A stretch of 64,000 nucleotides of DNA from Leptolyngbyaceae cyanobacterium C42_A2020_001 (GCA_015272515.1 JACYLN010000002.1:1-64000), one strand, 5' to 3'. Positions 8,126 through 17,681 are shown, numbered from the stretch's first letter. The notes: generated by a model not told the origin, from the letters alone. Program-made: numbers and translations.

Positions 8126-10144
8126 TTAATTCACCCGAACTCGGAACCGGATAAATCCAAAGTTGCTTCCAGGGGTATTGGGGACTGTACCCAAATCGGT
8201 AATCAATGCCCCATTCGGATTCGTTTGAATCGTACAGGAGTTATTGTCTGGCAGTGGAGCCAGTGGCGTAAAGAAGTTGCCGCCCGCCGTAGGAGAATTG
8301 CTACCCAACTGTACCTGGGAACTATTCAGCACAAATGTCGTACCGCCAGGGATCAAATCGCAAATGCTAGTGTCGATCGCTGGAGTCGAGCCATTTGCCA
8401 GGAAATACACCGTGTAGGTTACCTCATCCCCACTCCGCACCGGATTCGCATCGGTTAAGGCCAAAATCCCCGCTAACGGGATTTGTGCCCAACCCGGATC
8501 GTTATCGTTGGTTGAACCGGGATCATCAATCACAGCACCAAAGTTCACCCCTGGCAAAATATTGCCATTGCGGGTCACATTGGTGATCCGCTTCACCAGG
8601 ATGAAGTTTGCTGTGGTTCCAGCAGGAGCCGCATCAATCAACGTCCGCTTCAGCACAGTTTGACGCGTAGGAACAGGGTCAGCCCCCGGAAACCCAGAGG
8701 CAACTGCCTGTTGGCGAATCCGTTGATCCATAAACGAGGTACCCACAATTTGGGTATTATCCTGCGGGGGGGCACCGGGTTGGGGCGTGACACATAGCGT
8801 AAAAGTGCCCGTGCCATTGAACGCCGCCAAAATTCCCGTATCTACGGCTCCATCGCCATCGGTGTCAGTTAAAGCGTTGGTACCAGAAGCATCCCGGAAC
8901 TGTACCGTGTAATTGGGATCAGTGCCCTCCGTAGTTAGATTGATAATGTCAGTTGTGAAAAACAGGTTAATCACCTGAAATTCGTGACACACGGTTTGCC
9001 CAATCTGGGTGCGGCGCTCCGTAGGCGGAGTGATCACAAAGTTACCCGCCCGCCGGGGAGGCGTATCAAAAATCGGTAAGCGCTGGTTGGGATCGGGGAT
9101 AGTTCCCGTATTAGCTTCCAGCAGAGATTGGTTGGTAAAGGTTGCCCCATAGTTGTTCAACTGAATTTGCCAGCGCCCTGCGTTGGGTAACCCATTCACC
9201 GTAACCGAGTCTCCACCTGTGTTTAGGTTGCCGCCATTGTTCCAGGTAGCGTTACCTGAAATGGGTCCCGATGGCGCTGTGCCTGTGGGGCTGAGATAGC
9301 CGATACTGCCATCTCCGTCAAAGTCAAAATTACGTAAGAAGAGGTTAGTTGTTCCAGGACCAACCAACAAGAAAAAGTTGAAGTTTTGCCCTGGTGCAAT
9401 TACAGAGTTTTGAAATGTCCCTTGAAACTGACCGATCAACAAGTCAGGAACACCCGTGACAATAATCCGAAACCCGTTGTCATCATTGTTTTGCACCAGA
9501 TTAAACGGTCCGGTAAAGCCGTTGATGGCATATTCACCTGTCTCGCTGGTAACCGCATAAACTCCAGGCTGAGTAATGGGTGGAAATTGCACCGCTCGAC
9601 CGACATCCCCAGGAATTACGGCGGGGGTAAGAGTTTGAGTAGCGATGACGTTGCCGCTGGGATCCAGTAGACGAAAGCGAGTTGGATCGTAATCGATTGT
9701 TGCGGGAACTCCAGGAGGCTGCACCCCATCCACTTCGTCGAGTGGTCCTCCGGTTCCAGCATCTTCAACTTGAATCGTGACAGCTCCGCCGGATGCTGCC
9801 AGGTCTGCGGCCGTGACACTAATGAAGAATCGGTGGAATCGGTTGCTGGCGGGGTTTGTTGTTTGGTTTCCGGGTGGATCAGTTGGAAGACACAGCGTTG
9901 CGGCCGTATCCTGTTCCGAGTTTCCGGGCGTTGCTCTGGCGTTGCCATTGGTGGTGTACCAATCTCCTACGTTGGCACATCGAGCCGGACCACTGGTTTG
10001 GAAGGTCAGGTTTGGACTGCTGGGTAGAGTTGTAATCTGAGCGTAACCAGGCTCAGACGCAATAGCCAGGGTAGAAATGACAGCCCCGCTGAGCACCCTA
10101 AGGTTGGTTCGCGCCCACGTCTTGAACGGGCGTAAATATTTCAC
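8126..10144 (-). CDS. Secreted protein with C-terminal DUF11-like repeat
   Basis: A 672-residue exported protein of unknown function. It begins with a GTG preceded by GAGGAG at good spacing. The N-terminus is a signal peptide (VLSGAVISTLAIASEPGYA). The body is rich in Asn, Thr, Pro and Gly, is almost free of charged helices, and contains acidic calcium-site-like segments such as FDFDGDGSIGYL and TDTDGDGAVDTG. Near the C-terminus DEVTYTVYFLANGSTPA resembles the conserved-repeat (DUF11) domain of bacterial surface proteins. No LPXTG or PEP-CTERM anchor is visible, so release or outer-membrane association is likely. It converges with aspS. Confidence 0.75.
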   Translation of the reverse strand: MKYLRPFKTWARTNLRVLSGAVISTLAIASEPGYAQITTLPSSPNLTFQTSGPARCANVGDWYTTNGNARATPGNSEQDTAATLCLPTDPPGNQTTNPASNRFHRFFISVTAADLAASGGAVTIQVEDAGTGGPLDEVDGVQPPGVPATIDYDPTRFRLLDPSGNVIATQTLTPAVIPGDVGRAVQFPPITQPGVYAVTSETGEYAINGFTGPFNLVQNNDDNGFRIIVTGVPDLLIGQFQGTFQNSVIAPGQNFNFFLLVGPGTTNLFLRNFDFDGDGSIGYLSPTGTAPSGPISGNATWNNGGNLNTGGDSVTVNGLPNAGRWQIQLNNYGATFTNQSLLEANTGTIPDPNQRLPIFDTPPRRAGNFVITPPTERRTQIGQTVCHEFQVINLFFTTDIINLTTEGTDPNYTVQFRDASGTNALTDTDGDGAVDTGILAAFNGTGTFTLCVTPQPGAPPQDNTQIVGTSFMDQRIRQQAVASGFPGADPVPTRQTVLKRTLIDAAPAGTTANFILVKRITNVTRNGNILPGVNFGAVIDDPGSTNDNDPGWAQIPLAGILALTDANPVRSGDEVTYTVYFLANGSTPAIDTSICDLIPGGTTFVLNSSQVQLGSNSPTAGGNFFTPLAPLPDNNSCTIQTNPNGALITDLGTVPNTPGSNFGFIRFRVRVN

Positions 10145-10283
10145 AGGTCGATCTCCTCACACACCACTAGCTGCCCAGAGATCTGAACAGCCTTTGATGA
10201 AATAAATTAGCAGGATTTGAGGAGCGATCGCGAACTATTGGTCAATACTATCGACGAATCTGCCATTGGAGTCAACCAGTTGT

Positions 10284-13043
10284 TTATGCTTCCCGGTGGA
10301 TCACGATGATATTTTCGGTGATTTTCTCGAAGGTGTCGTCATGGCTGATGACGAAGAGTTGGCGGAAGGTTTTGATATTGGCGATCGCGTCTGCCAGTTG
10401 CTCTCGTCGCAGCCGATCCATGTTGGTGGTAGGTTCATCAAAAAAGGCAACATCCAAATCGGCAAGTACCTTCAGCAGTGCCAGACGAACGGCAAGTGCG
10501 GCACACATTTGCTCCCCACCGGATAAATTGACAAAGCGACGCGAGTGGGCAGCCTCTTGCACTACAATTTCGTAGTCCCGCGTCCATTGCAAACTCACGT
10601 TCGGGCGGTTGAGCAATTCGCGGAATAGCTTATCTGCCTCACGGGAAATACTTTGGATGTATCGCTCTGTGATGCGAGGACCGGCTTCTTTGTAGGCTTT
10701 GCGAGCAAATTTGATAAAGCGATCGGTTTTCTTCTTTTGCTCCAGTTGGGCTTCGGCTTCAGTTTGTTTCGCTTGTAATGCCTCCAATCGAGTTAAGCGC
10801 TCATCCAGTTCCTTTAAAGCTTTCAAGCGTTCTGGCAATCGCGTATTCAACATCGTCTGCTGGTCTCTGGCGGCTTGATAAGCCGTTTGAACTGAGCGAA
10901 AGTGCTCTGGGTCAAAGATTTGGCGGAGGCGATCGCGCTCTTGCGTTAGGGTTGCCTGCCTCTGCTCAAGCGCTTGCAACTCAGCGGTGGTGCTCTCTAC
11001 CAGATGCAGTCGTTGTTTGCGGGAGTTTGCCATCTCCCGGTTGGCGGTGTAGATCTCGTATGCCTGACGATGGTTATCACGAATCGTCTGCTGGGTCTGC
11101 ATATCTTGCGCCAGCGTGGCAAAGGCAGTCAGTTGCTCGTTGAGCTGAGCGATCGCCGTCTCGCTGTCGCGCACCGAGGCATTGACCACCTCCAGTTTGG
11201 TCAAGAGAGTCGTTTCGTGCTTCAACTCCTCTCGCCACAACTGAATACGGGCAATGGGGTTTTCTAGCTCTGCCAACATTTGAGCAAGTTGCGTGTATTT
11301 TGCTTGCAGCGTGGATTCTTCGGCTAATTGCGCCTGCAACGCTGCCAGGTGGGTTTGCAAATCTTTGGCATCGGCTTCCAGATGAGCATAATCAGCCAGC
11401 AGGCGTTCCAGGTTGGCAAATCGGGTCTGGTTGCGGCGGGCGGTGTGCAGTTGGGTTTGAATGGTCTGGAGGTGTTGGTCTAATTTTTCCAGCGATGTTT
11501 GCTCCGCCACGTCATCCAAAATGGTTGCCAGTGCCGTGACCAGTTCTTGCTGCAAGTTTGCACCATTTTTGAGCGTCGTTAAGATTTCGTCTAGGGCTTC
11601 GTTCCAGAGCGGCATCGTCTGCTGCAACTCTGCCAGGGTAGCGGCGGCTTCTAGCACCTGCTCTTGAAATGTCTGGTTGCTGTTTTGAGACGTGTGGAGA
11701 ATGTGACGCAACTCGGCTTCAAAGTGGGCAGTGGCAGCAACTCGGCTAATTTGCTGCTGGAGGCGTTGCTGCTGCTGTTCAAGGGTGGGGATTGCTTGAA
11801 CCGCGATCGCCAGCGTTTGAATGTCGGCAATTTCCTGGGTGAGATCAGCCTGGCGAGTCTGAATCTGCTTCAGGCGTTTCTCCTGTTCGTGGATGGATTG
11901 CCGCACACTATGACAGGTCTGAATTTGTTGGCTGATAGTTTGCTGGGTGCGTTCCAGTTCCTGCTGTTGCTGGGCGAGCGGTTCAAGCTGGGCGATCGCG
12001 TGTCGGGCTTCAGTGAGGCGATCGAGTTGCAGGGTGAGTTTGGCGAGTTCGGTTTGGCGATCGCTGAGTTGCTTCTCCTGCCGTTGTTTTTTTTGCTGGA
12101 GAATTTGTTCCCTACAGCGGTGTTGCTCTAGTTCACGCAGAGTAGCTTCCGCTTGCTGAAATGCCTGAAACGCCTCCCGATTGGCAGTACAAATGGCAAC
12201 TGCCGTTTCTGCTTCTTTCAGGTCTTGCTGGAGTCGCTCCAGGGTGCGGGTCTGGGTTTGAATTTGCGGCATAACCTGGGCAAGTTCCAGCTCAATCTGC
12301 TGCGATCGCGCCGCCAATGTCTGCAAGTCCTCCACCTGGCTTTGGAGTGCTGCTACTTGTGCCTGGGTTTGTTGCAACTCTGCCTGAAGTTGGTCAACGT
12401 CTTGCTGCTGCTGCTGTCGCCTGACTTGGAGAGTATGCAGTTCTTGCAGATCTTCCTCCAAGCGAGCAAGTTCCCGTTCCAGGTCTTCAACCTGAAGTTT
12501 GGCGTATTTTTCCAGGTCTGCCAATTTTTTCCAGGTTTGCTGATATTCCTCGACCTTCAAAATCTTGTCAAAAACAGGTTTGCGCCGCTCTTTGGTAAGC
12601 AAAAAATCAGCCGTGAAGGTACCTTGCGGTACGCCAATGGTGCTGGAAAATAGCTGCCCCAAGTCGGTTCCTGGTGCTACTCCAAATTGTTGCCGAATCC
12701 AGGGCAGTACTTCTTCTCGAACACGACTGTAGGGTAGCCGCTCATTCAGTTGGGGGTCATAGATTGTGTAGCTTTTGGTAGTGCAGCGCTGCACTTCGTA
12801 GGTGCGACCGTCTCGTGGAGACACAAACGCAATCCGCACCTGAGCGCTGCTGGCTCCATTCCGAATCAAATCCTCTTTGGTGTAGTCGCCTGTGTAATCA
12901 AACAACGTCCACGCGATCGCCTCTAGAATGCTGGTTTTGCCTGCGCCATTTTCGCCGCAAATCGCGTTAGTTCCAGGTTGGAAAATGAAACAGCGATCGC
13001 TGTGGGATTTGAAGTTTTTAAGCGTGATGGAGAGAATTTGCAT
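10284..13043 (-). CDS. Rad50/SbcC-like SMC-family ATPase
   Basis: A 919-residue SMC-type ATPase probably involved in DNA end processing or repair. The N-terminal ABC half has Walker A GENGAGKTS at residues 30-38. A Gln-rich coiled coil of about 600 residues follows. The C-terminal half carries the signature NLSGGEQMCAALAVRLAL, Walker B VAFFDEPTTNMD and the switch His in VISHDD. Known SbcC/Rad50 proteins carry a CxxC zinc hook at the coiled-coil apex; no CxxC pair is present here. No sbcD (Mre11) gene is adjacent. It could therefore be an SbcC-like protein with a hookless apex or a related SMC-like ATPase, and no gene symbol is assigned. Confidence 0.85.
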   Translation of the reverse strand: MQILSITLKNFKSHSDRCFIFQPGTNAICGENGAGKTSILEAIAWTLFDYTGDYTKEDLIRNGASSAQVRIAFVSPRDGRTYEVQRCTTKSYTIYDPQLNERLPYSRVREEVLPWIRQQFGVAPGTDLGQLFSSTIGVPQGTFTADFLLTKERRKPVFDKILKVEEYQQTWKKLADLEKYAKLQVEDLERELARLEEDLQELHTLQVRRQQQQQDVDQLQAELQQTQAQVAALQSQVEDLQTLAARSQQIELELAQVMPQIQTQTRTLERLQQDLKEAETAVAICTANREAFQAFQQAEATLRELEQHRCREQILQQKKQRQEKQLSDRQTELAKLTLQLDRLTEARHAIAQLEPLAQQQQELERTQQTISQQIQTCHSVRQSIHEQEKRLKQIQTRQADLTQEIADIQTLAIAVQAIPTLEQQQQRLQQQISRVAATAHFEAELRHILHTSQNSNQTFQEQVLEAAATLAELQQTMPLWNEALDEILTTLKNGANLQQELVTALATILDDVAEQTSLEKLDQHLQTIQTQLHTARRNQTRFANLERLLADYAHLEADAKDLQTHLAALQAQLAEESTLQAKYTQLAQMLAELENPIARIQLWREELKHETTLLTKLEVVNASVRDSETAIAQLNEQLTAFATLAQDMQTQQTIRDNHRQAYEIYTANREMANSRKQRLHLVESTTAELQALEQRQATLTQERDRLRQIFDPEHFRSVQTAYQAARDQQTMLNTRLPERLKALKELDERLTRLEALQAKQTEAEAQLEQKKKTDRFIKFARKAYKEAGPRITERYIQSISREADKLFRELLNRPNVSLQWTRDYEIVVQEAAHSRRFVNLSGGEQMCAALAVRLALLKVLADLDVAFFDEPTTNMDRLRREQLADAIANIKTFRQLFVISHDDTFEKITENIIVIHREA

Positions 13044-13540
13044 GAGAAGGCGAAAGCCAAAAGGCGAAGGGCGATAGTGGAAATAGTACAGGAGAACTGA
13101 GTAAGGGGGTAGGCGATCGCAACTTTTTCCATCGACCCATAGCCGTTACTATCTTTGATAGGACAATAGCTGTCAGAAGCCTCCCCCGATCAATGCTTGA
13201 GATGGCAGTGAGTGTCCTAAGGAATGAAAATTAGTTAGAAATGAAAAGTTAAAAATTGCAAAAGCCTGACTGGCAAGCATTTTGAATTTTACATTCTGAA
13301 TTATTCATTGTCCTAAGCTGACTGACCATCGTTATATCTGAAAGATTCTGGTCAATGGATTTACTGAAGCAAATTAGATACTTTTGTACTTAGAAGCGAG
13401 AATTAAATAAAATCGAGTTTTGCAGAGTGTGTTAAGCGATCGCCGTAACGCATCAATTCTTTGAACCGCATGGGTGACGCTGCGCTAACCTATCCTACGC
13501 AAGACTTCGGAGTTATTAGATCCATGATCCTTAGAACCGT
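13044..13540. other. Gene-free region between divergent genes
   Basis: About 500 bases between the divergently transcribed SMC-like ATPase and the L,D-transpeptidase. It is AT-rich in the middle and must hold both promoters, but no clear promoter boxes, RNA gene, or small coding sequence with a ribosome binding site could be recognised. Confidence 0.4.
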
Positions 13541-14182
13541 GTGGTAGCTGGAATGCCATCAAAAGTTAATGATCAAATTCCTAGAAGTGTCATGTTGATA
13601 TGTCTGGGAACCGCTGTTGGACTGGTTCTTAGTCAGTGGGGCGGAGTGAGTGAGCGTTTAGCATCCAAGCCGATGGGGATTGTTAGAGCAAATCGCAAGT
13701 TGGCGCTGCCAGCGGCAAAACCCAAACCAGAAGCAGCGTTGTCTAAGGTGTCAAACGCTCAGCAGCCTGTATCGGCTACGGTAGCGCCCAAAACCGATAC
13801 CAAACTGGTGGTGAGCTTAAGCGATCGCCGCGTTTATCTCTACAAAGCTGCCAAAGCCCAAACCAGCTACCCGCTTGCTGTCGCTCAGGCTGGATGGGAA
13901 ACCCCCACTGGCACCTTCCAGATCTTGGCGATGGAGCAAAACCCAACCTGGGTACATCCAATCACAGGTGTTTCGGTTCCCCCCGGTGAGGATAATCCGC
14001 TTGGAGTTGCCTGGATTGGCTTCTGGACGGATGGTGAAACCGAGATTGGGTTCCACGGCACCAACCAGGAAGAACTGATCGGAGAAGCAGTGTCGCACGG
14101 ATGCTTACGGATGCGAAATGCAGACATTCAGGCACTCTACGCCCAAGTATCCGCAGGTACTCCCGTCGTAGTTGAACCTTGA
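13541..14182 (+). CDS. L,D-transpeptidase (YkuD family)
   Basis: A periplasmic peptidoglycan cross-linking enzyme candidate of 213 residues. An N-terminal hydrophobic segment (SVMLICLGTAVGLVL) acts as signal or anchor, followed by an Ala/Pro/Lys linker. The catalytic YkuD domain (about residues 85-213) starts at KLVVSLSDRRVYLYK and contains the family signature: FHGTN followed by SHGCLRMRN with the nucleophilic Cys. The start could be the GTG at 13541 or the in-frame ATG at 13553; neither has a strong ribosome binding site. Known family members form 3-3 cross-links or attach proteins to murein; the exact role here is not shown. Confidence 0.92.
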   Translation: MVAGMPSKVNDQIPRSVMLICLGTAVGLVLSQWGGVSERLASKPMGIVRANRKLALPAAKPKPEAALSKVSNAQQPVSATVAPKTDTKLVVSLSDRRVYLYKAAKAQTSYPLAVAQAGWETPTGTFQILAMEQNPTWVHPITGVSVPPGEDNPLGVAWIGFWTDGETEIGFHGTNQEELIGEAVSHGCLRMRNADIQALYAQVSAGTPVVVEP

Positions 14183-14213
14183 TAGGTCGATACCACCCGA
14201 TCCCCGATCCCCA

Positions 14214-14759
14214 TTATTTTGGCGATTCTTGCTCAAAACTGGGTGCATACGCCTGGAGCAAAGAGCTAACCTGAGTCAGAATTTCATCGCCGGAACTCTT
14301 GCCAATCACCTGCCGTTCGGGGAAGAATTCGGGGCGATCCAGGTTGCGAGCGATCGCTTCTCCCACTTGCTGAGCAATCAATGCTTGTAGTTCCTCCTTA
14401 GCTCGTTGGCGCTGATAGGTCGCGCCTTCTTCCGTTGTGGCATAGAGCGGCGGCAGACGGTTCAAGGCATAAGCAGCAATATCACCCAAATCTAGCGTGC
14501 GATCGCTAGTGGCTTCGATTTCTGCAACCCGCGCGATCGCCTCCGTCAATACTAATTCTTCCATCACGTTGATGAACTGCTTCCGGGGTACTGCAACCAC
14601 TTCACCTGTCAGCAAAGCACCCATCAGGCGATCGAGTGCCATATATTCCTCAATCGACAGTTCCGAGGCAGTATCACAAATGCGCCCGACCTCCGCCTCC
14701 ATTGCTGGTGTCAGGTATCCATCTTGTAGAGCCTGTTCCACGATCTTTTCGATGCTCAT
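14214..14759 (-). CDS. ComFB-domain protein, putative cyclic-dinucleotide receptor
   Basis: A 181-residue soluble protein with a ComFB-like domain in the middle (about residues 62-140): FINVMEELVLTEAIARV followed by LGDIAAYALNRLPPLYATT, the most conserved stretch of the family. The CxxC pair seen before DIAAYALN in some family members is not present here. ComFB proteins of cyanobacteria have been reported to bind cyclic dinucleotides and affect cell size or competence; that role is inferred. Flanking helical segments at both ends are unassigned. The ATG at 14759 is the only reasonable start. Its neighbours are cell-wall enzymes on both sides, which would fit cell-size control, but operon structure is not shown. 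Confidence 0.75.
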   Translation of the reverse strand: MSIEKIVEQALQDGYLTPAMEAEVGRICDTASELSIEEYMALDRLMGALLTGEVVAVPRKQFINVMEELVLTEAIARVAEIEATSDRTLDLGDIAAYALNRLPPLYATTEEGATYQRQRAKEELQALIAQQVGEAIARNLDRPEFFPERQVIGKSSGDEILTQVSSLLQAYAPSFEQESPK

Positions 14760-14877
14760 AGAGCCTCCGCTACCTCGTCCCCGTCGTTCCGGTAATAGTG
14801 TATCTGAATTGTCTTGAATAATGGTGCCCTAGTTTCGGCTCCCTGCATCACCTTAATTTAGAAGCTTAAGGAAAATA

Positions 14878-15795
14878 TTAATCAAATCCGCGATCGCGCC
14901 AGGGCACTGGATCAACCGACAACCCGTTCACATACAGCCCCCAATGCAAGTGAGGACCAGTGGATGCGCCCGTTGATCCCACCGCTCCAATCACCTGCCC
15001 AGCCTGGACAAAATCCCCTTCTTTGACGTTGATGCGGCTGAGGTGAAGATAGATACTTGTCACTCCCTGCCCGTGGTCAATTCCAATCGTGTTGCCGTGG
15101 AGTTTGAACCCTTGCGCCACCCGACCCACCAGGGCAACTCGTCCGGCAGCAGGCGCAACCACAGGCGACCCGTGCGCTCCAGCGTAATCTAAGCCGCGAT
15201 GGAAGTAATCTTTGGCAAACACGCCGTTATAGTAGCGACGAATGCCATAGCCAGAGGTAATCGGTCCCTGATTGGGACGACGAAATTTTCCCTGCCAAAA
15301 TTTTTCTGGGGTAACCAACTTTTTGAAGGCATCCACCCGATCAAATTCGTAGTCGGTACCGTCGCTGCCTTTCCCCGAAAGCCAAATGGATTGAGTAGGG
15401 AACTTGCGGTTTCCCAGTTTCACGTTGACCGTTTCTGTTTTGCCTTCCCCCATCACCTGAATCTTGAGCGTACCTGGTTTATCCAGTGGGGTGGTGGGGA
15501 GTAGGGCACGAAACTGGTTAGGAGCAATCAGAAAAGTTTGAAACGTTTGGTTGCCCAGCGTGACCTGGGGCGTGGCGCTAATGGTCAAGTCGTCGTACTG
15601 CACCACCACCGAGAGCGTATCACCCAGTTTGGGGTTGGGAGGGCTAACTTTTACCTGGAGGGCTTCTGCGGGTAAAGCGGTGGCGATCGCGGCGATGGTT
15701 CCGATCCCTACTGCCGAACAGAGCCAGGTTCCCTTGTATCTTGTTGTTTGAGAGGAAGGTAGGGTGGGGGGTGGGGGGTATGAGGTAGGGATCAT
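14878..15795 (-). CDS. M23 family metallopeptidase (LytM-type)
   Basis: A 305-residue exported peptidoglycan hydrolase or factor. The N-terminus has a Pro-rich cytoplasmic tail and a hydrophobic signal sequence ending near ALPAEA. A middle beta-rich domain (about residues 45-140) resembles the Ig-like module that often precedes M23. The catalytic domain contains the zinc-binding H-x3-D (HRGLD), the second motif STGPHLHW, and a further His in YLHLSR, so all expected ligands are present and activity is likely. It should cleave stem-peptide cross-links. A short gap separates it from the divergent cyclotransferase-like gene. Confidence 0.93.
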   Translation of the reverse strand: MIPTSYPPPPTLPSSQTTRYKGTWLCSAVGIGTIAAIATALPAEALQVKVSPPNPKLGDTLSVVVQYDDLTISATPQVTLGNQTFQTFLIAPNQFRALLPTTPLDKPGTLKIQVMGEGKTETVNVKLGNRKFPTQSIWLSGKGSDGTDYEFDRVDAFKKLVTPEKFWQGKFRRPNQGPITSGYGIRRYYNGVFAKDYFHRGLDYAGAHGSPVVAPAAGRVALVGRVAQGFKLHGNTIGIDHGQGVTSIYLHLSRINVKEGDFVQAGQVIGAVGSTGASTGPHLHWGLYVNGLSVDPVPWRDRGFD

Positions 15796-15878
15796 AGAGC
15801 AGCGATCGCGATTCAGTAAGAATTGAATTTTGTTCAGGATACTGCGCTCTCAGGTCAGCTTCAATTTCCTTAAAAATT

Positions 15879-16322
15879 ATGTCGTCGTTGATTCACCTAT
15901 TTGTTTATGGCACGTTGAAGCCTGGAGAACCAAACCATTGGGTTTGTGCTGAGTTTGTGGTGGATGCCTACCCCGCGATCGCACCCGGACGGCTTTACCA
16001 TCTGCCGTTTGGCTACCCTGCCATGACGCTTGCAGGCAGCGATTCCGTTCATGGATATGTTTTGACGTTCGCCGATCTAGCAGCCCTATCAACGTTGGAT
16101 GAGTTTGAGCAGCATTGCCCTGATACCTTTCGACGTGTTGTACCAGAAGCGATTTACGAGGAAAACCAATACAGCCGTCAGCCGATTCACGTGTTTAACC
16201 CCAAGCGATGGCAGGTGGAGGTCGCTTGGGGTTATGTGATGACGCATCAGCAAGTTTATGCGTTGAGGGGAGTGTACGTACCAACTGGAAACTGGACAGC
16301 AGCTAACGAATATTATTGTTAG
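15879..16322 (+). CDS. Gamma-glutamylcyclotransferase-like (AIG2/GGCT) protein
   Basis: A small cytoplasmic protein of 147 residues with the GGCT/AIG2 fold. The N-terminal signature FVYGTLKPGEPNHW supplies the substrate-binding loop, and the conserved acidic residue of the catalytic region is likely in LDEFEQ (about residue 74). Members cyclise gamma-glutamyl amines or peptides to 5-oxoproline; the true substrate cannot be assigned. The last 20 bases overlap the 3' end of the convergent anti-sigma gene. The start ATG opens MSSLIHLF. Confidence 0.85.
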   Translation: MSSLIHLFVYGTLKPGEPNHWVCAEFVVDAYPAIAPGRLYHLPFGYPAMTLAGSDSVHGYVLTFADLAALSTLDEFEQHCPDTFRRVVPEAIYEENQYSRQPIHVFNPKRWQVEVAWGYVMTHQQVYALRGVYVPTGNWTAANEYYC

Positions 16323-16884
16323 ACTCAACCGGAATCGAGTTGGTTTCTTCTGTGTCTGCCACGGGAGTTTTGGGGATGGAAACGAGCGGCTTATCCAACG
16401 CAACCAGTAGCGGTTCCGAGTTGGACGAGGTAGATGCTTGCTTCTCAATCCGGTCAGTATTGCGCTCTGCCGTTTGAAAGACGGGAGAATTCTCACCCAG
16501 CAAGGTACTGGTAATCGCTCCCACAGCAACGGCAGCGATCGCAATTCCACCCCAAATCACCGACCGACTTGGGCGGCGATCCACTCGCTCTAGCACAGCA
16601 TCAATCGTCTTCTGGGTTTCCTGGGCATTAGAGGCAGGCACAGGCATTGTTTGGAATGCTTGCCTTAAACCTAATAGCCGAGCATGAAGGCGTTGCACGG
16701 TGGGGTCATTTTCCAACCATTGTTCAACTTGGCGACGCTCGTCTGCCGAAACCTCACCATCAAGGTAAGCGCTCAACAACTCGAAGCGATCGCGCTGCAT
16801 CACATCAGGCAACCGAGCAGATTGGTTCTGGTTGTGTTCAGGAAATTGGTGGTCTGAATTGTAAGAGTCAAATTTAGACGGCAT
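16303..16884 (-). CDS. Membrane anti-sigma factor
   Basis: A 193-residue protein that most likely sequesters the sigma factor encoded just upstream. The N-terminal cytoplasmic anti-sigma domain (about residues 30-80) has FELLSAYLDGEVSADERRQVE and a following helix ending near LRQAFQTMP. It lacks the HxxxCxxC zinc motif, so it belongs to the non-zinc group. One membrane segment (SVIWGGIAIAAVAVGAITSTLL, about residues 104-125) is followed by a periplasmic tail rich in Ser, Thr, Asn and Glu. The start lies 137 bases behind the sigma stop; the 3' end overlaps the cyclotransferase-like gene by 20 bases. Confidence 0.87.
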   Translation of the reverse strand: MPSKFDSYNSDHQFPEHNQNQSARLPDVMQRDRFELLSAYLDGEVSADERRQVEQWLENDPTVQRLHARLLGLRQAFQTMPVPASNAQETQKTIDAVLERVDRRPSRSVIWGGIAIAAVAVGAITSTLLGENSPVFQTAERNTDRIEKQASTSSNSEPLLVALDKPLVSIPKTPVADTEETNSIPVESNNNIR

Positions 16885-17021
16885 TTCAACATCACTCTAT
16901 GTGTATGGAGTACACCCAACTCTCGTTTAAGAAGGATAGACAATTTGCCACGGAATTACAAATCCTATGGGGATAGACTGGCAACCAAGACTTTAGAAAG
17001 AGATTCTGCACAGGGTGAGAG

Positions 17022-17681
17022 TTAAACCCCATCCAGATAATTTTGAAGCTGGGACTGCAACCGCAACCGAGCACGAGCGATCCTAGATTTCACAGTCCCT
17101 AAAGAAACTCCGGTTAGCTCGGCGATCTCTTCATACGCCATACCTTGAATCTCGCGCAACACAATGGTTGTGCGGAAGGCTTCTGGTAGATCGGCGATCG
17201 CGTCTCGAAGCTGGTCATAAAATTCGCGTGTGGTCAAGTCTTCATCAGGACCAGGGGACTCGGAGGCAATTTCCCAATCCATTTCGCCATCATCCATCGT
17301 TAGTGGAGCATCTAACGAAAGGGGGCTAGTATGACGCTTCCGTTTTCGCAATTCATCGTAGAATAAATTAGTAGCGATTCGGCTCAGCCATCCTCGGAAC
17401 TTTCCAGGCTCGTTCAGGCGTTTGATATTTCGATAGACTCGAATCCAAACTTCCTGTGCCAAATCGGCTCGGTCTTGCCAATCGGGGGCAAGATGGTAAA
17501 GCACCTTTTCCACATGAGACTGATACCGCCGCATCAGTTCCCCGAAGGCAGCCTTATCTGGGCGATGTCCGGATTGACATTGCAGAATTAAGTCGTAGTT
17601 GGAGAGTTTTTCTGGTTGAACTGGCACTTGGGTCGCCGCCGCTTCCACAGATGTCCAGGATAGCCGAAGAGAGTGAGTCAT
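17022..17681 (-). CDS. sigG: Group 3/ECF RNA polymerase sigma factor, SigG type
   Basis: A 219-residue alternative sigma factor. Region 2 contains FGELMRRYQSHVEKVLYHL and DLAQEVWIRVYRNIKRL with FRGWLSRIATNLFYDELRKRK for -10 recognition. An acidic linker follows, then region 4 with LPEAFRTTIVLREIQG and the helix-turn-helix AYEEIAELTGVSLGTVKSRIARARLRL. Residue pattern and length match cyanobacterial SigG, as I recall it. The anti-sigma gene lies directly downstream on the same strand, the usual arrangement for stress-released ECF factors. The inducing signal is probably envelope stress, by analogy. Confidence 0.9.
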   Translation of the reverse strand: MTHSLRLSWTSVEAAATQVPVQPEKLSNYDLILQCQSGHRPDKAAFGELMRRYQSHVEKVLYHLAPDWQDRADLAQEVWIRVYRNIKRLNEPGKFRGWLSRIATNLFYDELRKRKRHTSPLSLDAPLTMDDGEMDWEIASESPGPDEDLTTREFYDQLRDAIADLPEAFRTTIVLREIQGMAYEEIAELTGVSLGTVKSRIARARLRLQSQLQNYLDGV

